A stretch of 64,000 bases of DNA, from the NCBI RefSeq assembly GCF_000247695.1, contig NW_004624784.1, positions 11,055,964 to 11,119,963 of the forward strand, read 5' to 3'. Under the pieces are notes generated by a model. The model ran no database searches and was not told the origin of the DNA. It was given only the letters and a program-made list of their open reading frames with translations. This DNA comes from Heterocephalus glaber (taxonomy: Eukaryota; Chordata; Mammalia; Rodentia; Bathyergidae). Positions within the stretch are counted from its first letter, which is position 1. Every line of letters starts with the position of its first letter. A program made the translations under genes and the position numbers. Below are positions 34,088 to 46,194 of this stretch, in pieces.

Positions 34088-34312
34088 TTGGGGCTTTGGA
34101 TTCAGACAGAGGTGGCTTTGAGGGCTGGCGTAGCCATATACTGCTGTGTGACCAGGCAGATGACTAACCTCTCTGAACTTGAGTTTCACCATTGGTGAAA
34201 TGAGAACAGTAACAGTATATATCTCACAGGATTTTTGCAAGGATGAAAGAAGACAGTGAGCGTTAAGTACATCACGTGCTGACACATGACAAACGCTCAA
34301 CAATTGCGTTTC
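34088..34312 (+). repeat. MIR SINE
   Basis: Forward MIR landmarks: 'ggggctttggattcagacag', 'actgctgtgtgaccaggca', 'ctaacctctctgaacttgag', and 'acaaacgctcaacaattg' at the end. Confidence 0.85.
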
Positions 34313-34479
34313 TTCTCCTCCATCTTCTCCCCCTGTCCTCCTTCCATTCCCCTGCCCCTTCTTTCTTTATTTCAATCCTCATTATCAGGAAGTTTGTTGT
34401 TTCAGTTTTTCTTCTCTGCTCTAGAGACTTGAAGGCAGAGCCTGTAGTCATTTAGCCATTAAGTCACTCAGGAAACATA

Positions 34480-34645
34480 CATTTATTTATTTATTTTTGG
34501 TTTTTTGAGACAGGATGTGCCTAAGTAGTTCAGGCTGGCTCCAGACTCACTATGTAGCCCAGGCTGGCCTCAAACTCATGGTGATCCTCCTGCCTCAGTC
34601 TCTCGAGTGGTGGGATTGCAGGCATGTGCCACCATGCCTGGCTCC
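34480..34645 (-). repeat. B1 SINE, minus strand
   Basis: After an ATTT-rich tail come 'ttttttgagacaggatgtgc', 'atgtagcccaggctggcctc', 'cctcagtctctcgagtggtg' and 'gtgccaccatgcctggctc'. This is a well-preserved B1 with an internal duplicate typical of rodent B1. Confidence 0.9.
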
Positions 34646-34911
34646 AGCAAACAATTATTGAGAGCAAGCTGTATCCTTTGTGAGCCGAGGACTTAAAGGC
34701 AGACAGGCAGACGAGACCAGTTTCCACCCATCAAAGAGTGAGCCATTTGATGGGGAGGTGGGCAAGAACGTGGATCATTACAACAGGAGTTGTGTGTTCT
34801 GACGGATATAGAATAACGCTACTGAAGGAGAAAGTGGGGGACTGGTGGGACTCAGTGGGAAGCCTCATGCTGCAGGTCCATTAGGATTTGACTGAGACGT
34901 GGGAAACACAG

Positions 34912-35342
34912 TGTTACGGCTTCAGTGCAAAGTCTCCCCCAAAGACTCATTGAGGGTTTGATTGTGCAGCCATGTTCAGAGGCGGGGCTTTTGGAGTGTG
35001 ACTGGGTCATGAGGGGTGTAACTTCATCAGTGGATGGATTCATAACTAGATGGCATTACCGGAAAGTGATGGGAATAGGAGGTGGGGCTAATTAGAGAGT
35101 GGATCATGGGGTACCACCTGGGGAACTGTGTTTGGTTCCTGCCCCTTCCTCTCGGGCTTATTCCTTTTGCTCCGCCACACCCTTCTAACATGATGTTTCT
35201 GCCTTACCACAGGCCTAAAAGCAATGGAACCAGTCAATAACAGACTGAGACCTCCAAAACCACGAGCCAAAATAAATCTTTCCTCCTTTAAGTTGTTTTT
35301 CTCAGGTATTGTTCTCAGTGATGAAAAGCTGACTCATATACA
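34912..35342 (+). mobile_element. solitary rodent MaLR-type LTR, plus strand
   Basis: It begins tgttacggcttcag and ends with the family 3-prime pattern 'tcctcctttaagttgttttt', ending ...catataca. A polyadenylation signal AATAAA lies at 35271-35276, where an LTR R region would end. No viral coding region adjoins it, so it is a solo LTR. The match is to MT/ORR1-like rodent LTRs by pattern memory. Confidence 0.75.
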
Positions 35343-35675
35343 TAGAAACCTACACTCTGCCTGAATCTTGGGAAAGGGTGATACCCAAGGATGGAACAAG
35401 TGGCTGCTTAGTGAGCTCTAGCCACCAGCAATCCTCAGTTTCTGCTCTTGAAATTTGCACACAGGTCTTTCTATCCAAGCGACCTTTCCTGGTGGCCATG
35501 TAGGGCAGAATGTGCTCTCTGGGCATTTCTCAGGAAAGGGGCAGTGTGTCCCTAACTCTCCCTTTCCATAGAGGTGAGTTGGTGAGATGGACTGACAGAT
35601 TCTGTGAGCAGTGTCTGCACCCCAGCCCTATACTAATTGTGCTAGACAGAGCTGTTTAAATACCACCAGACAGAA
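35343..35675. other. unique non-coding sequence
   Basis: Nothing recognised. Confidence 0.4.
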
Positions 35676-35679
35676 TATT

Positions 35680-35865
35680 ACTCAAATTAAAATGAGGCCT
35701 TAAATGTCATTATTTGTGTCATTATTAATAGCCCCTAATTGTGTTCTCTAATCATCATGAAATTATGTTAGTATTAATATTCACGTCAAAGCTGCCTAGG
35801 GAACTTGAAAGTTTTAAAAAAAAATTATACCATATGTCAGTTCCTATGAATGTGAAGCAAATTCT
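35680..35865. promoter_or_regulatory. candidate conserved non-coding block, TAAT-rich
   Basis: Repeat-free, AT-rich sequence with many TAAT/ATTA cores ('gtgtcattattaatagccc', 'ctaattgtgttctctaatc', 'gttagtattaatattcac'). Regulatory function is inference. Confidence 0.3.
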
Positions 35866-36277
35866 GGTTTTAGTGCTTAAGCTCAGGCTGGAGATGAGAC
35901 AGTGGCCTTCGAGGGAGACCCGACTAGCCCGACTAGCCCTCCCCTCCTCCTCCCCAAGTGACTGGCTCCTGGTGGCTTCCACCTGGCAAGATCCTGCAAG
36001 GCATCAGTAGGACGGGTTCCCCTGGCATACCCTGCACATCTCAGCCAGCTGCTCCCGCTGCTCAGGGGATTGGAGAGTGTTTGTGCCCTTCTCACCTCTC
36101 ACACCAACAGCTGCCTTTGTCTAGACACCATAATAAAACCCGTGTTGTCATCTTGCCTGACCTCAGTCTCCATCTACTCACAGGCCCCACCTCAGTGCAT
36201 TTTGAATACTGGCCCCCAATGCTTGGAGAAGTGACATGAAAGAAATAAAGTTGAGTGTCCTCAAGAAATGTACTACA

Positions 36278-36394
36278 GGACCGGAGATTTAGCTCAGTGA
36301 TTTCGCCACCTGCTGCGCAAGTGCAAGGACCCGAGTTCGATCCCCGGTACCAAAAAAAAAAAAAAGAAAAAAGAAAAAAAAGAAAAACGAAAGA
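36278..36394 (+). repeat. ID SINE, well preserved
   Basis: The best plus-strand copy in the window. RNA polymerase III A-box tagctcagtga lies at 36290-36300 and B-box gttcgatcc at 36335-36343, followed by ggtacc and a long A-rich tail. Exact 10-bp target duplications aagaaatgta flank it at 36263-36272 and 36395-36404. This copy defines the GGTACC-ending ID variant seen across the window. Confidence 0.92.
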
Positions 36395-36404
36395 AAGAAA
36401 TGTA

Positions 36405-37970
36405 ATATGTAATATAATATAGAAAGAATTTTCAGACAATGTAGAGAGTCAGAATTTAAAAGTATGTCCATACAGGGAGTCCATAAAATCTGGAAACAGG
36501 TGAATCTACCTGCCCCCAAGGATATCTTTGTACTGTAAGGAGTAAAATAATATTATTCTTGCTTGTTTCTTCCCTTGATGGACAATGTGTATGTTGCCCA
36601 ATGCAGATCTTGCCAGGGCTTCTTTGGGAAACACAGTGACTCTCAATATTCGGGGGCCCTCCATGTGCTTTCTTTTCTTAACAGAAGTGGGGTGAGCTGA
36701 GTTATACCTTGTCTCACCTTACATGGGACTCAAGTCCATCAGATTGGCACTGGGTAGGAGAGCTGGGGTGATGACAAAGCAGGTGACATAGTCAATTAGA
36801 GCTGCCCTCCCTATGGGGATGTGTGGGGCGAGTGCCCTGGGACACCCAGAGGCATCAGGCTCCTGCTGACATCACTCAGGGCTCTTCTTCATCATTTCTA
36901 CAACATTCCTCTAGGCTGCTGCTCAATGCCTCAGTCATCGCTAATGGAGTCCACGTGACCACGATGTGTCAGACCAATCTGGGGCAAGTGCCTCACTCTC
37001 TTCCCAGAGCCCTTGGAATTCTCCGGAACTGAGAATATTCAAATGCCTTTCTTGGAGAAACAGCAGGCTTCCAACCCCCCAAATATTATGACTTGAGTTA
37101 AATATAACCCAGAGCATGAAAATAAGGGCACAACACAGGAGCGAAGTCATGAAGTGAGTGAGTTGCACACACACATACACACACATTTGTCACCGTGGGT
37201 GTGGCAGGTTATCCACGGACCTCACAGTCACATAGGCAGAAACCCCCAGAGTCACACAGAAAGCTGGGTGTGTTCTGGACTGGTGAGTGGCTACTTCAGT
37301 TTGGGTGAGTTATAAATCTGCTGATCATCCTCTCTCTCTCTCCCCTCTCTCTCTTTCTGTATCAGATGTGGTTTGTCTTACCAAGTGGGAGGAGGAACTA
37401 TCTTATCTGTGGTGTGGAAAGGGAGACTGGCCTGCCTTCTCAGCCATGAAGGGAAGCTGGGGTGGGACAGGCGGTGTCAGCTATGGCCAGGCAGGTTGCT
37501 ACTTATCTCTTAGTGAGGAGCAAACAGGATCATCCCTCAGCCACTGGGTTGCTTTAAAGATAATCTAGAAGAAGCAGCCATGGCCTGTGGAAGGGAGGTG
37601 GATAGATGTGTGCTTGGGACCGTGAGCTAGGTTTGCAGCCTGTGCCTTCCTTGTCACTGCACGCATGAGTTTATGGTGAAAATTCAGCGGGTCATAGATA
37701 AGCAAAAGGTCTCCTGAAAGCCAGCTGCTGTGAATTCCAAACCCAATGATTACAGTAATTGTTGGCCTTGAGCTGGATTTGAACCAGTGAACCTAGAAGA
37801 GAAGCATTGAATAGGTCCCCTTTCACAGCAGTTCCCCCACCAAATTATCCAACAACACAGCACATGGCTGATCCTCTCCCCTGCACAGTGGGCCAAAGAG
37901 CAAATGGCTCAGGCCATTCCAAAAGAGCAGATATATTGACATCTTCTTTGTAATGTGGGCACCTTACGCA
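36405..37970. other. unique non-coding sequence
   Basis: No gene is recognised. There is a CA-rich stretch at about 37166-37186 and a CT tract at about 37330-37355. Confidence 0.4.
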
Positions 37971-37974
37971 TGGA

Positions 37975-38160
37975 GGAGGATTTATAGCATTTGTAACATT
38001 CTTTTACTTAAATGACCTTTGATCCTCATAAGGTAAATGGGGCAGGTATAATTATCTCCCACTGTACAGACAAGGACATTGAGTCTCAGGGCAGGTGTGG
38101 GCCAAAGGCTACGTAGCTCACAAGAGATAGAAGTGGAGATGACCCAAGCCTCTGATTGCT
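37975..38160 (-). repeat. MIR SINE, minus strand
   Basis: Reverse MIR: 'gatcctcataaggtaaatgg', 'cactgtacagacaaggacat', 'tgagtctcagggcaggtg', and 'gtagctcacaagagataga'. Confidence 0.75.
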
Positions 38161-40065
38161 AGTGCTACCTTTGGAAAAGCCACCTTTTAGAAGGTACATC
38201 ATTCTTTATGCCTCCACCGCATCAGAAGCAGTTTGGGAATGCTGGCATGAGCTCCGTAAAGGCAGTAGCAATGTTGTGAAGCTCCCCACTCTTCCCCAAA
38301 TCTGCTCTTTTTCCAGCTGTATCTCAGGTGTGCCTGAGATCATGTCCAGAGGGATGTGCGGGATGATGCGGTCGCAAGGGGGTGGGAAGCACTTCATTCT
38401 CAGGGTCTTTGCTTTTCTTCTCCGTGGTTCCATTCCTCTTGGATCTGAGAACAAAACCACAAAAGCACTTGTCTTTCCTCCCTAGTCACCCAATCCCAAG
38501 GGATCTTGTTTGAAAGAGGGATTGGGTTGAGGAAGGGGGTTCCACCTTGGCTGCTGAGGTGAGAGTTTTAGGAAGCACCAAGGAACAATCCTGAGGTTAC
38601 CTACCCTGGACTCACACCTGGAGTTGCCTCTTGTTTGAGGAAAATAGACATACACACTGTGGACACTGTGGAACTCACAAAAACACTTGATTCCTCTGCC
38701 ACCCACTTCTCTTTCTCTCCCGAGGAGACCCACTGTCCAGCTTCCCACTTTTGTGCCCCATAATCCTTCCTCCACCCCCAGCTTCCGCTCTACAAAGCCC
38801 CTGCTAGAAGCTGACAAAGCTGACTGGCTGCTTAATGTGCTACAGGTGTTGTTGCTAGGCAACCACCCTACTGTGTAGCTCAGAATCCAGTCAGCCCAGA
38901 TCAAACCCCTGTTAGCACTTAACCCCGTAACTGCTTAACACAAACACTAATTACTCATACCCACCAAATAACACATTTATAAGCTATAATCAAGGCTTGA
39001 AAGGGTGGATTCCCAGCTCCTTTGGTCTTTTAACTGACACTTCTGCAGCCAAGGCCTGGGGCCTTTTGGTTGTAAGTGATGGTTTCTCTTTTTTGGCCAC
39101 TCAAGGTGGACATTGGTCATCCCTCTTCCCCCTGGACTGGATTCTATTAGAGCCAACCAAGTGCCTTCAGTCGCCTACACTCTTGTCTCTAGGAAGAGTT
39201 TGCATTGCCTGCTCTTGGATTTCAAACCACTTTTAGATTAAGAATCTTGGCCTAAAGTTCACAGTTATAATTCAAATTAATTTCTTTGGTGCCTGAGTCG
39301 GTTGACTTGCAGTAATCACTAATTTTGGATAATTCTTCTGACACTGGAGGGTTTTTATGAATTCTATACATATGCTCTTTTCCCTCAATGGAACAACTCA
39401 TATTTCTTGGGTGACCAGAAACCGCAGGGAGCTCTAGACATATGTAGATAGGTATTTTTATTAGAATATAGCCCAAACTCTAGCAGAATTGATCTGTCTT
39501 GAGTTGGCCAATATCTCCCTGATGGTGATCACATGGCTCGGTTCTTCAGAGGTGCTCAACAACTATTGGTAAAGTCATGGACATAATTATGTCTTTAATT
39601 TCTATTTCTTAAACTGTGCCGAAGGCTCCACAAGGATGACTACGTGGCAGAGCAATCTCCTATCTCTTCTTCCTACCTTTTCCTCATTAGACTAAACTGC
39701 CTATAAAGTACATTATAGGAGATTTCCACTAACACTCTTTTTTTCTGCTGGTTGTTCTGATGGCAATAGGCAGGTCCAGGCCAGCTAGGTCACAGAAGTG
39801 GAGAGTCCTATCACTTCCCAGTAGGCAGCATAACCCAGGCCGACTGGTGCCTCCCTATAATGCCAGGCACTGGATAGAGATTCAAGGACCCACTGCCACT
39901 CTCTTTCTCAGTTGGAAACATCATTTAACCTTTCTCTTGGCAATTGTGTAGTTATTCAGGGATGGGGGAACAGAGAGATTTTGCTTTCTTTGAGCATTTA
40001 AGTTCATTATTTACTTAGCAGCAAATATTTCAATTTCTGAGGCCCACCTCACATTAAGTGTAATG
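38161..40065. other. unique non-coding sequence with one AT-rich candidate block
   Basis: No gene is supported; the longest frame is 140 codons on the minus strand at 38482-38904 and has no domain. At 38890-39000 the text 'acaaacactaattactcata' and 'tttataagctataatcaagg' looks like a homeobox-motif-rich conserved block. Confidence 0.35.
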
Positions 40066-40069
40066 TTCC

Positions 40070-40258
40070 CTGAGTGGCCTGTGCCAGATGCAGTACTAGT
40101 GATCATGAGCTCATTCATTCTCATTGACCCTTACTATGGCTCTGGCATATGGCTATGACTGTCCCTGACCTTTGTGTGAGAAGGTGAAGTTGAAAGATGC
40201 TGAATAACTTGATCTAGTTTGCACAACTAGTACATTGCATTGCTAGCTTTCGAAAGCC
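40070..40258 (-). repeat. MIR fragment, minus strand
   Basis: Strongly eroded reverse MIR: 'catgagctcattcattctca', 'tgtgagaaggtgaagttgaa', and 'gtttgcacaactagtacat'. Confidence 0.5.
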
Positions 40259-40270
40259 TAGTTTCTCCCA

Positions 40271-40627
40271 TGTCTTAGTTACTTTTCTCTTTGCTGAGAC
40301 AAAATACCCAACCCCCCAAATTAAAGGAGAAAAGGTTTATTTTGGCTCACAATTTGGCTCAGTCCATCATCGGCTGGCTCCAAGGCAGGGTGGCATGGCG
40401 GAGGAGAAACTGTTCACGGATGGCAGAAGACAGAAAGCAGAAGGCACCAAGCTACAAGCAATAAGCCTCTTTTTGTCCCTTATATTTTATACTTACTACC
40501 ACCATTAGCACCCTTCATCCTAGCATCACACCATGAATCAATCCCAGCATCACACACTCTGGATTCAGTGACCTCTGAAAAGCTCCACTTAGGCCTTGGA
40601 GGGGACATCTAGACACAAGCTATGACA
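40271..40627 (-). mobile_element. solitary rodent MaLR-type LTR, minus strand
   Basis: It starts tgtcttagtt and ends ctatgaca on the plus strand, so it has the TG...CA ends of an LTR. Flanking pentamers tccca and cccca match at 4 of 5 sites, as expected of an old 5-bp target duplication. Same family as the copies at 4.9 and 49.5 kb, same orientation. Confidence 0.85.
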
Positions 40628-40998
40628 CCCCACCATAATACTCTGCTTCCCAGGAGGTTAGAAAAGTCACAGCTTAGAGAGGTTAGTGACTTGCCTGAGC
40701 TCTTTCTGTCAGTGAGTGGGGGAGGGGGGCAGAGATTTGAATAAGGATTGATCACCCTCTAAAGCCCTTTTCATGTTTTGTTTCTATACCACACTTGTTT
40801 CAGAGTTCTTTCTTCAGCCTCTGGGTTGGACAGTGCCTTCTTAGAGGGGAAATATCCATATATCCAGTTTGGACAAGTGGATTCTAGGGAGCAGCATAGA
40901 GTGCAGAAGACTGCATCCTTGGCCGGCTGTGTCCTGAAGTGGAGAGTCACTATTTCACTATTTATCTCCTTCCCAATTCTTCAAAACTGCCCTATTTG

Positions 40999-41042
40999 AG
41001 AAAGAAGAAGAAGAAGGGGGGGGGGGGAGGGAGAGAGAGAGA
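40999..41042 (+). repeat. polypurine microsatellite (GAA)n, G12, (GA)n
   Basis: An uninterrupted purine tract combines a GAA array, a run of 12 G (41016-41027) and a GA array. Such tracts can form triplex or quadruplex DNA and are mutation-prone. Confidence 0.9.
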
Positions 41043-41319
41043 TACACACATTCCAGCAACACATGGATCCCTGCTTCCCTCCCACATCTTGAGTCAGTAA
41101 TGCCTTGGCTTTGAGCTAAGCCACTCTTGCCAGCTGGTGGTATTAAGAGTTGGGATTGCCAGTTTGGTCACAGGTGACAGATTTGGGAACATTGTTGTGG
41201 CCCTGGCGCCTTCCCAGTAGACCCAATGGGTCGTGGAAAGCTCCAGTCGGAGAACTAAATGGGGGCAAAAAGAGACTGCCTATTATGGGTCTAAGTGGGG
41301 GAGGGATGCCCCCATGAAT

Positions 41320-41600
41320 TTAACACTTTCATGCAAGTGGTTTCTCCATAAAGTATTAATAATGTTCCTATAATTGATACTTCAGGGCAATAACCTCTGA
41401 CAAAATGGCCCTGATTAGCAGATAATTGAGTGTGTTGGATTGTGTCCTGAGAGAGCTGAACGCCAGGCAAGGCCCATTAGCCCATCATAATGACCCCTTT
41501 TGTCAGGTATTAGTGTCATTAAGAGCCTGGTCTCTGAAATCAGTCCCTTTATTTAACTCTTTTCCCTAATTATATGGATCATTTTACAAATCAAAGCAAA
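41320..41600. promoter_or_regulatory. candidate conserved non-coding block
   Basis: Repeat-free sequence with dense TAAT/ATTA cores and low apparent degeneracy: 'aaagtattaataatgttcc', 'ccctgattagcagataattg', 'gcccatcataatgacccc', 'attagtgtcattaagagcc', 'ccctaattatatggatc'. One of the more enhancer-like stretches in the window by eye. Confidence 0.4.
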
Positions 41601-42500
41601 TGTTTGCATACAGCCCCCAGGAATGCAGTGGAGTGAGGTGATGAAGGGGCAGACTAGAGATTTCTGAGTGGAGAGTCCTTGGGAAGGAAGACACTCTTTG
41701 TCACTCGGAGCTTTCTGGAGAACAGGGTCCCCTAGGAAATCCAACCAGCGTTGGATAAAGGAAAGGAAAGGCACTCTTGATTGGCTCAGGGGCCTGGGTT
41801 GGGGGACCTCTAGATTTGGGTACCTTGCCAAGGAGAGCTTGCAGGTCCTATGTAGGCCAACACCTGAATTCAGCTTGGCAAAACAGCCAGCTTCCTGGAC
41901 TCAGAATATCTGCATCCTTAACGCAGAAAGCACCAGCCTGGAACAGGTTGGCACCTGAACTCAGCCACAGGGCACCTAGAAGACACAGAACACCTGAGCT
42001 AATCATCTGGGTTATGCCCAGAGCAGACTCACATCGCAGTCAGGGAGCATATGCCTCTGGGAGTGGCTGGGAGGACAAGTAGGACCTGCATCCTCCCAAT
42101 CTGGGAAGATGTGTGGCCAAAGTGGACAGGTATCCTTGCTTAGAACTGCCAGCTAGGTAAACAGCTAGTGCTTCTGGGACTCTGGGGAGCTTAGAGCATG
42201 ATCAGCCCCCAGGCTACACACACAGAAGTTGACACAACAGAAAGCTCAAGGGACAGGCAGCCACTTTCTGACCTGTTCTCCCCAGTGCACTCTCACTCAT
42301 TAAAAAGTATAGACAGTTTCCCATTTATTTGAATACAGTCACTGCCTGAGACATTTCCCACCCTCCCCAGCTCTGTACAAGGGTTTTTATCCCAGGGCAG
42401 GTTGGGTGTGGGTGAACCAGAAAGAGGTCTCTGTCTCAAGCATGAATTGCTGAGAGACAAGGGATGGATAGCTTGCTGGCAGCTAAGAAGGATATATTTT
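41601..42500. other. unique non-coding sequence
   Basis: No gene or named repeat is recognised. Overlapping 92-101 codon frames at 41.55-42.1 kb lack domains. Confidence 0.4.
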
Positions 42501-42504
42501 TATA

Positions 42505-42620
42505 TATACCAAAGATGAAGGTGAAAGGATATCATCCATTATCAGAAAGGCCCAGAGGTTGCTGAGCTAAGTATAATTTATTTACTTGGAAAAGTGACGG
42601 GTGAATTTCCCAAGAGGAGT
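42505..42620. promoter_or_regulatory. small candidate conserved block
   Basis: AT-rich unique segment with 'atatcatccattatcagaaa' and 'agtataatttatttacttgg', between ordinary flanks. Weak evidence only. Confidence 0.25.
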
Positions 42621-43269
42621 TAAGACCTGTTGTGGGTCCTAAGGTGGTGTCTGGACCATATCTCCTCTCCCTACCCCATTCTGCACGGCCAATAATGCTC
42701 CTTGACTTCGCTTTCCCTTGCTTTAATCACAGAGTGCCTTGTGCTCCCATGATTTTCGTTGGGCCCGGTGAATTTCCCAGTGTCGGCCTTTGGTGGAGAG
42801 CTGCCAGCCGTGCAGAGAAACTGCTGAGGGTTTTGCCGAGAAAGCAGAATTTTGGTGGTGGAGTGTGACATTCTCCTCTCAGAAATAATACCTTTCATTT
42901 AAGGTAAGAGAGAAGGTTTGACATCCCGTGAAAATATGATTTTCAGCCCTGTTCTGCTTGGGGTAGAGTTTTTCTGTGAGGCCTAGTTGCTGAACCAGGG
43001 AATGAAAACCCTGGAGCTTATGATGGGGGAGGGGGTGATCCCCGCATCCACAGGACTCTTTCCAGAACACAGGCAAGTAGGGACCCTACTTTCTGGCTGT
43101 GGCTCTCCCAAGGGCCCAGTTCTACTTGAACCTCAAAGAATTCTATTCCCAGGCTAAAAGGGTATATACATCATAATCCAGAACCTGAGAATACAGTAAC
43201 ACTATGTGAGTTTAAACAAATCAGTTAATACCCATTTAATATGATGACAATTTCTGAGTAGTAACATGG

Positions 43270-43615
43270 AATTCTATGTTTATTCAATCAACAAACATTT
43301 CTTCAACACTGCACTGCCTGTGCCCTGAACTGAGTATAGAAAGAAGAGCAAGGCTTGAAATGTGCTCTTGAGGAGCTCAGTCTCCTACACCTGTGTATTG
43401 TTGAAGGTGGGGATGGCATGTACAAGGTGCTTAGTCCAATCTACTGTAATAATGCCCTAATAGAAATGTAGGATGTGGGTTAACAGGAATAGATGGGGGA
43501 AATAACTAATGACTGCTGCCTGGGAAAGAAGGGGAAGGCTTTCCTGAAGATGCAATGCTTAAGCTGAGATTTGAGAGTTTGTCAGATAAAGGAATGAAAT
43601 AAAGCACTGTAAGAA
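43270..43615 (-). repeat. L2 LINE, minus strand
   Basis: Reverse L2 order: 'caatcaacaaacatttcttc', 'gtgccctgaactgagtatag', 'cttgaggagctcagtctcc', then 'gaaggctttcctgaagatgc'. The reach into the inner part indicates a fragment over 300 bp. Confidence 0.75.
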
Positions 43616-43619
43616 CAGA

Positions 43620-43905
43620 GGGTGGCTATAATTTATTAAGGATTTTAATATAATAATCACAACACCCAACCTTATAGAGCACTTACCATATGCTGCTTGC
43701 TTTGCATACTTAATCTCAGCTAATCCTCACAGTAACCTTGTAAGAGGAATATTTTTATACTCCCACTTTACAGGTGAGGACACAGAGATTTTGATGGAAT
43801 TTATTTTACTTATTTACATTACTTGCTAGAGTAACACCATTATTTTTAGGCAGTCAGGATTTGAACTCAGAATTCTGAAGTCAGAAAACAAGTTCTTTTT
43901 TATCC
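43620..43905 (-). repeat. MIR SINE, minus strand, with interruption
   Basis: Reverse MIR: 'gctaatcctcacagtaacct', 'cactttacaggtgaggacac', and 'aggcagtcaggatttgaact'. About 50 bp of AT-rich sequence near 43795-43850 breaks the core. Confidence 0.7.
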
Positions 43906-44187
43906 ACTCTTCTGCTTCCCCAAACATTGCACAAATGGCAACTAATGTAATCTTCACCATGACCCAGAGATATAGGCACCCTTACCCTAGATTTTGGGTG
44001 CAAATATTGGAAGTGCCCAAGGGTGATCTTTCGTATGCAAAAGGTACCATGGCTTGTTTGGGAAACTTTGTGGTTTCCTACAGATTCTTGGGGCTACCAC
44101 CTGGCTCTTCTGAATAACAATGTCAAGTCTCAAGTTCATGGTTAAAATGTGGAGTTGGAGGTGAAGATTGTATGTAAGTGAGCATGG

Positions 44188-44697
44188 TGGTAGGAAGATT
44201 AATGGTTCCTCAAAGATGTCCATATCCCAACCCCAATAACCTGGAACTATAATGGGTTCCTACAAGCAGGTGTTGTAGATGGGGTTAAGGTTGCTAATCA
44301 GTTGACTTTGAGATGGGGAGATGATCTTGCTTTGTCTGGATGGACCCAATGAAATCACAGGGTCCTTATTCATGGAGGAGGGAGGAAGAAGAGGGAGAGA
44401 ACTGGGTAGAAGATGGTGTGAGAAGGACTCAGCCTGATTGTTGCTGGTTCTGAAGGCAGAGGAAGGAGCTGAAAGCTGAAGAATGCAGGTGGCCTGTAGA
44501 TGCCAGAGAAGACAAGGAGGTGCCTCCCCTCAGCCTCCAGGAAGGAGCACAGCCTGGCCAACATCTTGATTTTAGCTCAGTGGGAAGCACTTCAAATACC
44601 TGAACTCTAGAACTCTAAGATAATAAACTTGTGTTGTTTTAGGCCACTACTTTTGTGGCAATTGGTTGTAGCAGCAATAGAGTTAGAAAGTAGGATG
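44188..44697 (+). mobile_element. MLT1-type MaLR LTR, plus strand
   Basis: It shows 'ttcctcaaagatgtccatat', 'aactataatgggttcctac', and, at the end, AATAAA (44622-44627) with 'cttgtgttgttttaggccac'. This is the general layout of ancient MLT1-like LTRs. At about 500 bp it appears a near-complete solo LTR. Confidence 0.7.
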
Positions 44698-45019
44698 AGT
44701 CAGCTTGTGAAAGACCATGCATACTGAAATAAGGAGTTCAATTATTAATTAATCAATTAAAAAAATGAGTAAAGAGACTTCGACCTTATTCAGTCTGTGA
44801 CCCAGAGTGGTTTCACCTTAGGAGATATGGCCTGAGTGGCCTCAGATGGTTCAGCCAGTTCATTCTAGACCATCCAGATCTGCACATTTTTTGAGGAACA
44901 AAGGATCACTATTACTTGATCATAAATACATTGACAGGGAATACGGGGCTGAGAAGTCAGCCAGCCAATTCTGTTGTAAGCTGTATCTGCTGATCATTGA
45001 TGGCACATTCTGAGGCAGG

Positions 45020-46140
45020 GGTTATTTTTTAACTGACTCATTAATTTCACAAATATTGACTGCTGACTTATTATATGCTATTGTATATGGAAGATATTGT
45101 TTATGGAAAATATAATGATGAGCAAATGTGTACTCCACTATAGCTTCCATGGAGCTTACAGTTCTAAGAAGGTAAGATAAAATAAAAAGTCACAAAGATA
45201 AGTGTGTAGTTATAGTTAGTGCTACAAATCAAAAGAGTAGGGTGTGCTGAGATGGTATACTGGGAGGGCCTCGTTTACATTGGGGGTTTCATAGAAGGTC
45301 GCATTTGGCAGGTGACATTTAGGATGAGACCCATGCATGAGAGAGACTGCAGGGCCGAGTGTAAAAAGAAGCATTCCAAGGAATGGGAGTAATGTGTTGG
45401 AAGGCTGTCACCTGGTAAGAGTGTGATGTATCCCAGGAATGCAGAGAAAGCCTGTGAGACCTGAGCGTGGTGCATGAGGGGAAGAATAGTGCAGGCAGGT
45501 GCTAGAAAGGAGGACATGGGCTACCCTGTGGGGACTCTGCAGGGCCCTTTAAGGATCCAGGACCTAACTTGAGCAATATGAACAACACTGAGGGAGAAAG
45601 ATGTGGCATGATCTGACGTGCATTTTAGAAAGATCAGGTAGGCCATAGTGGGGAGAATGTTCTAGAAAGACATAGAGAGTAAGTGGGGGAGAATAGAGCA
45701 AAGGTTACTAGAAGTCTCGGGACATGATGGTGGTGGTTTAGACAAGAGTAATAACTGGGTAGATTTAACATCATTTTGAAGATAGACTTGGCCCGAGTTG
45801 GCAATAGGATGAATATGGGAAGTAAAGGGAGGGGGCCAGGAATGTTTTCTAGATTTCTGGCAGAAGGATTAAATGGACGGAAGAATCATTTTTCGAAGTG
45901 AGGTAGGTTGGAGAGGATAGAAATTATGATGGGGAGAACTCTAAGGGTTTTGATTTGAATATAATTAAATTTAAGGGCCTTTTGAAATCCCCTTTTAAGG
46001 AAGTCGAGTAAGCAGTTAGACAAGATTGGTGCTCTAAAATGAGTTTGAGGTCTGGGCTAAATGTGTAAATTTGAGAAGTCTTATTATATCTAAAGCTGTA
46101 GGAAATAAGATGAGGACCCAGACTGAATCTGGAGGAACTC
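45020..46140 (-). repeat. long L2-type LINE remnant, minus strand
   Basis: Starting at 'taactgactcattaatttca' the text follows the reverse L2 course over 1.1 kb: 'cttccatggagcttacag', 'gaagcattccaaggaatgg', 'gatctgacgtgcattttag', 'gttttctagatttctggc', and 'gtttgaggtctgggctaaat'. Further pieces of the same course seem to continue at about 46700-46860 and 47140-47350. Confidence 0.65.
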
Positions 46141-46194
46141 CAGCAATTATAGTTTAGTACTGAGCATACAATATCTCAACAAATGTTGCACCCA

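Noticed and set aside
36278..36343. tRNA-like sequence with A- and B-boxes, considered as a tRNA gene
   Set aside because: It is a SINE: it has a 3-prime A tail, target duplications and many sister copies, and its body does not fold as a full cloverleaf.
40271..40627. LTR considered as part of a complete endogenous retrovirus
   Set aside because: No internal coding region, primer-binding site or partner LTR lies beside it, so it is a solo LTR.
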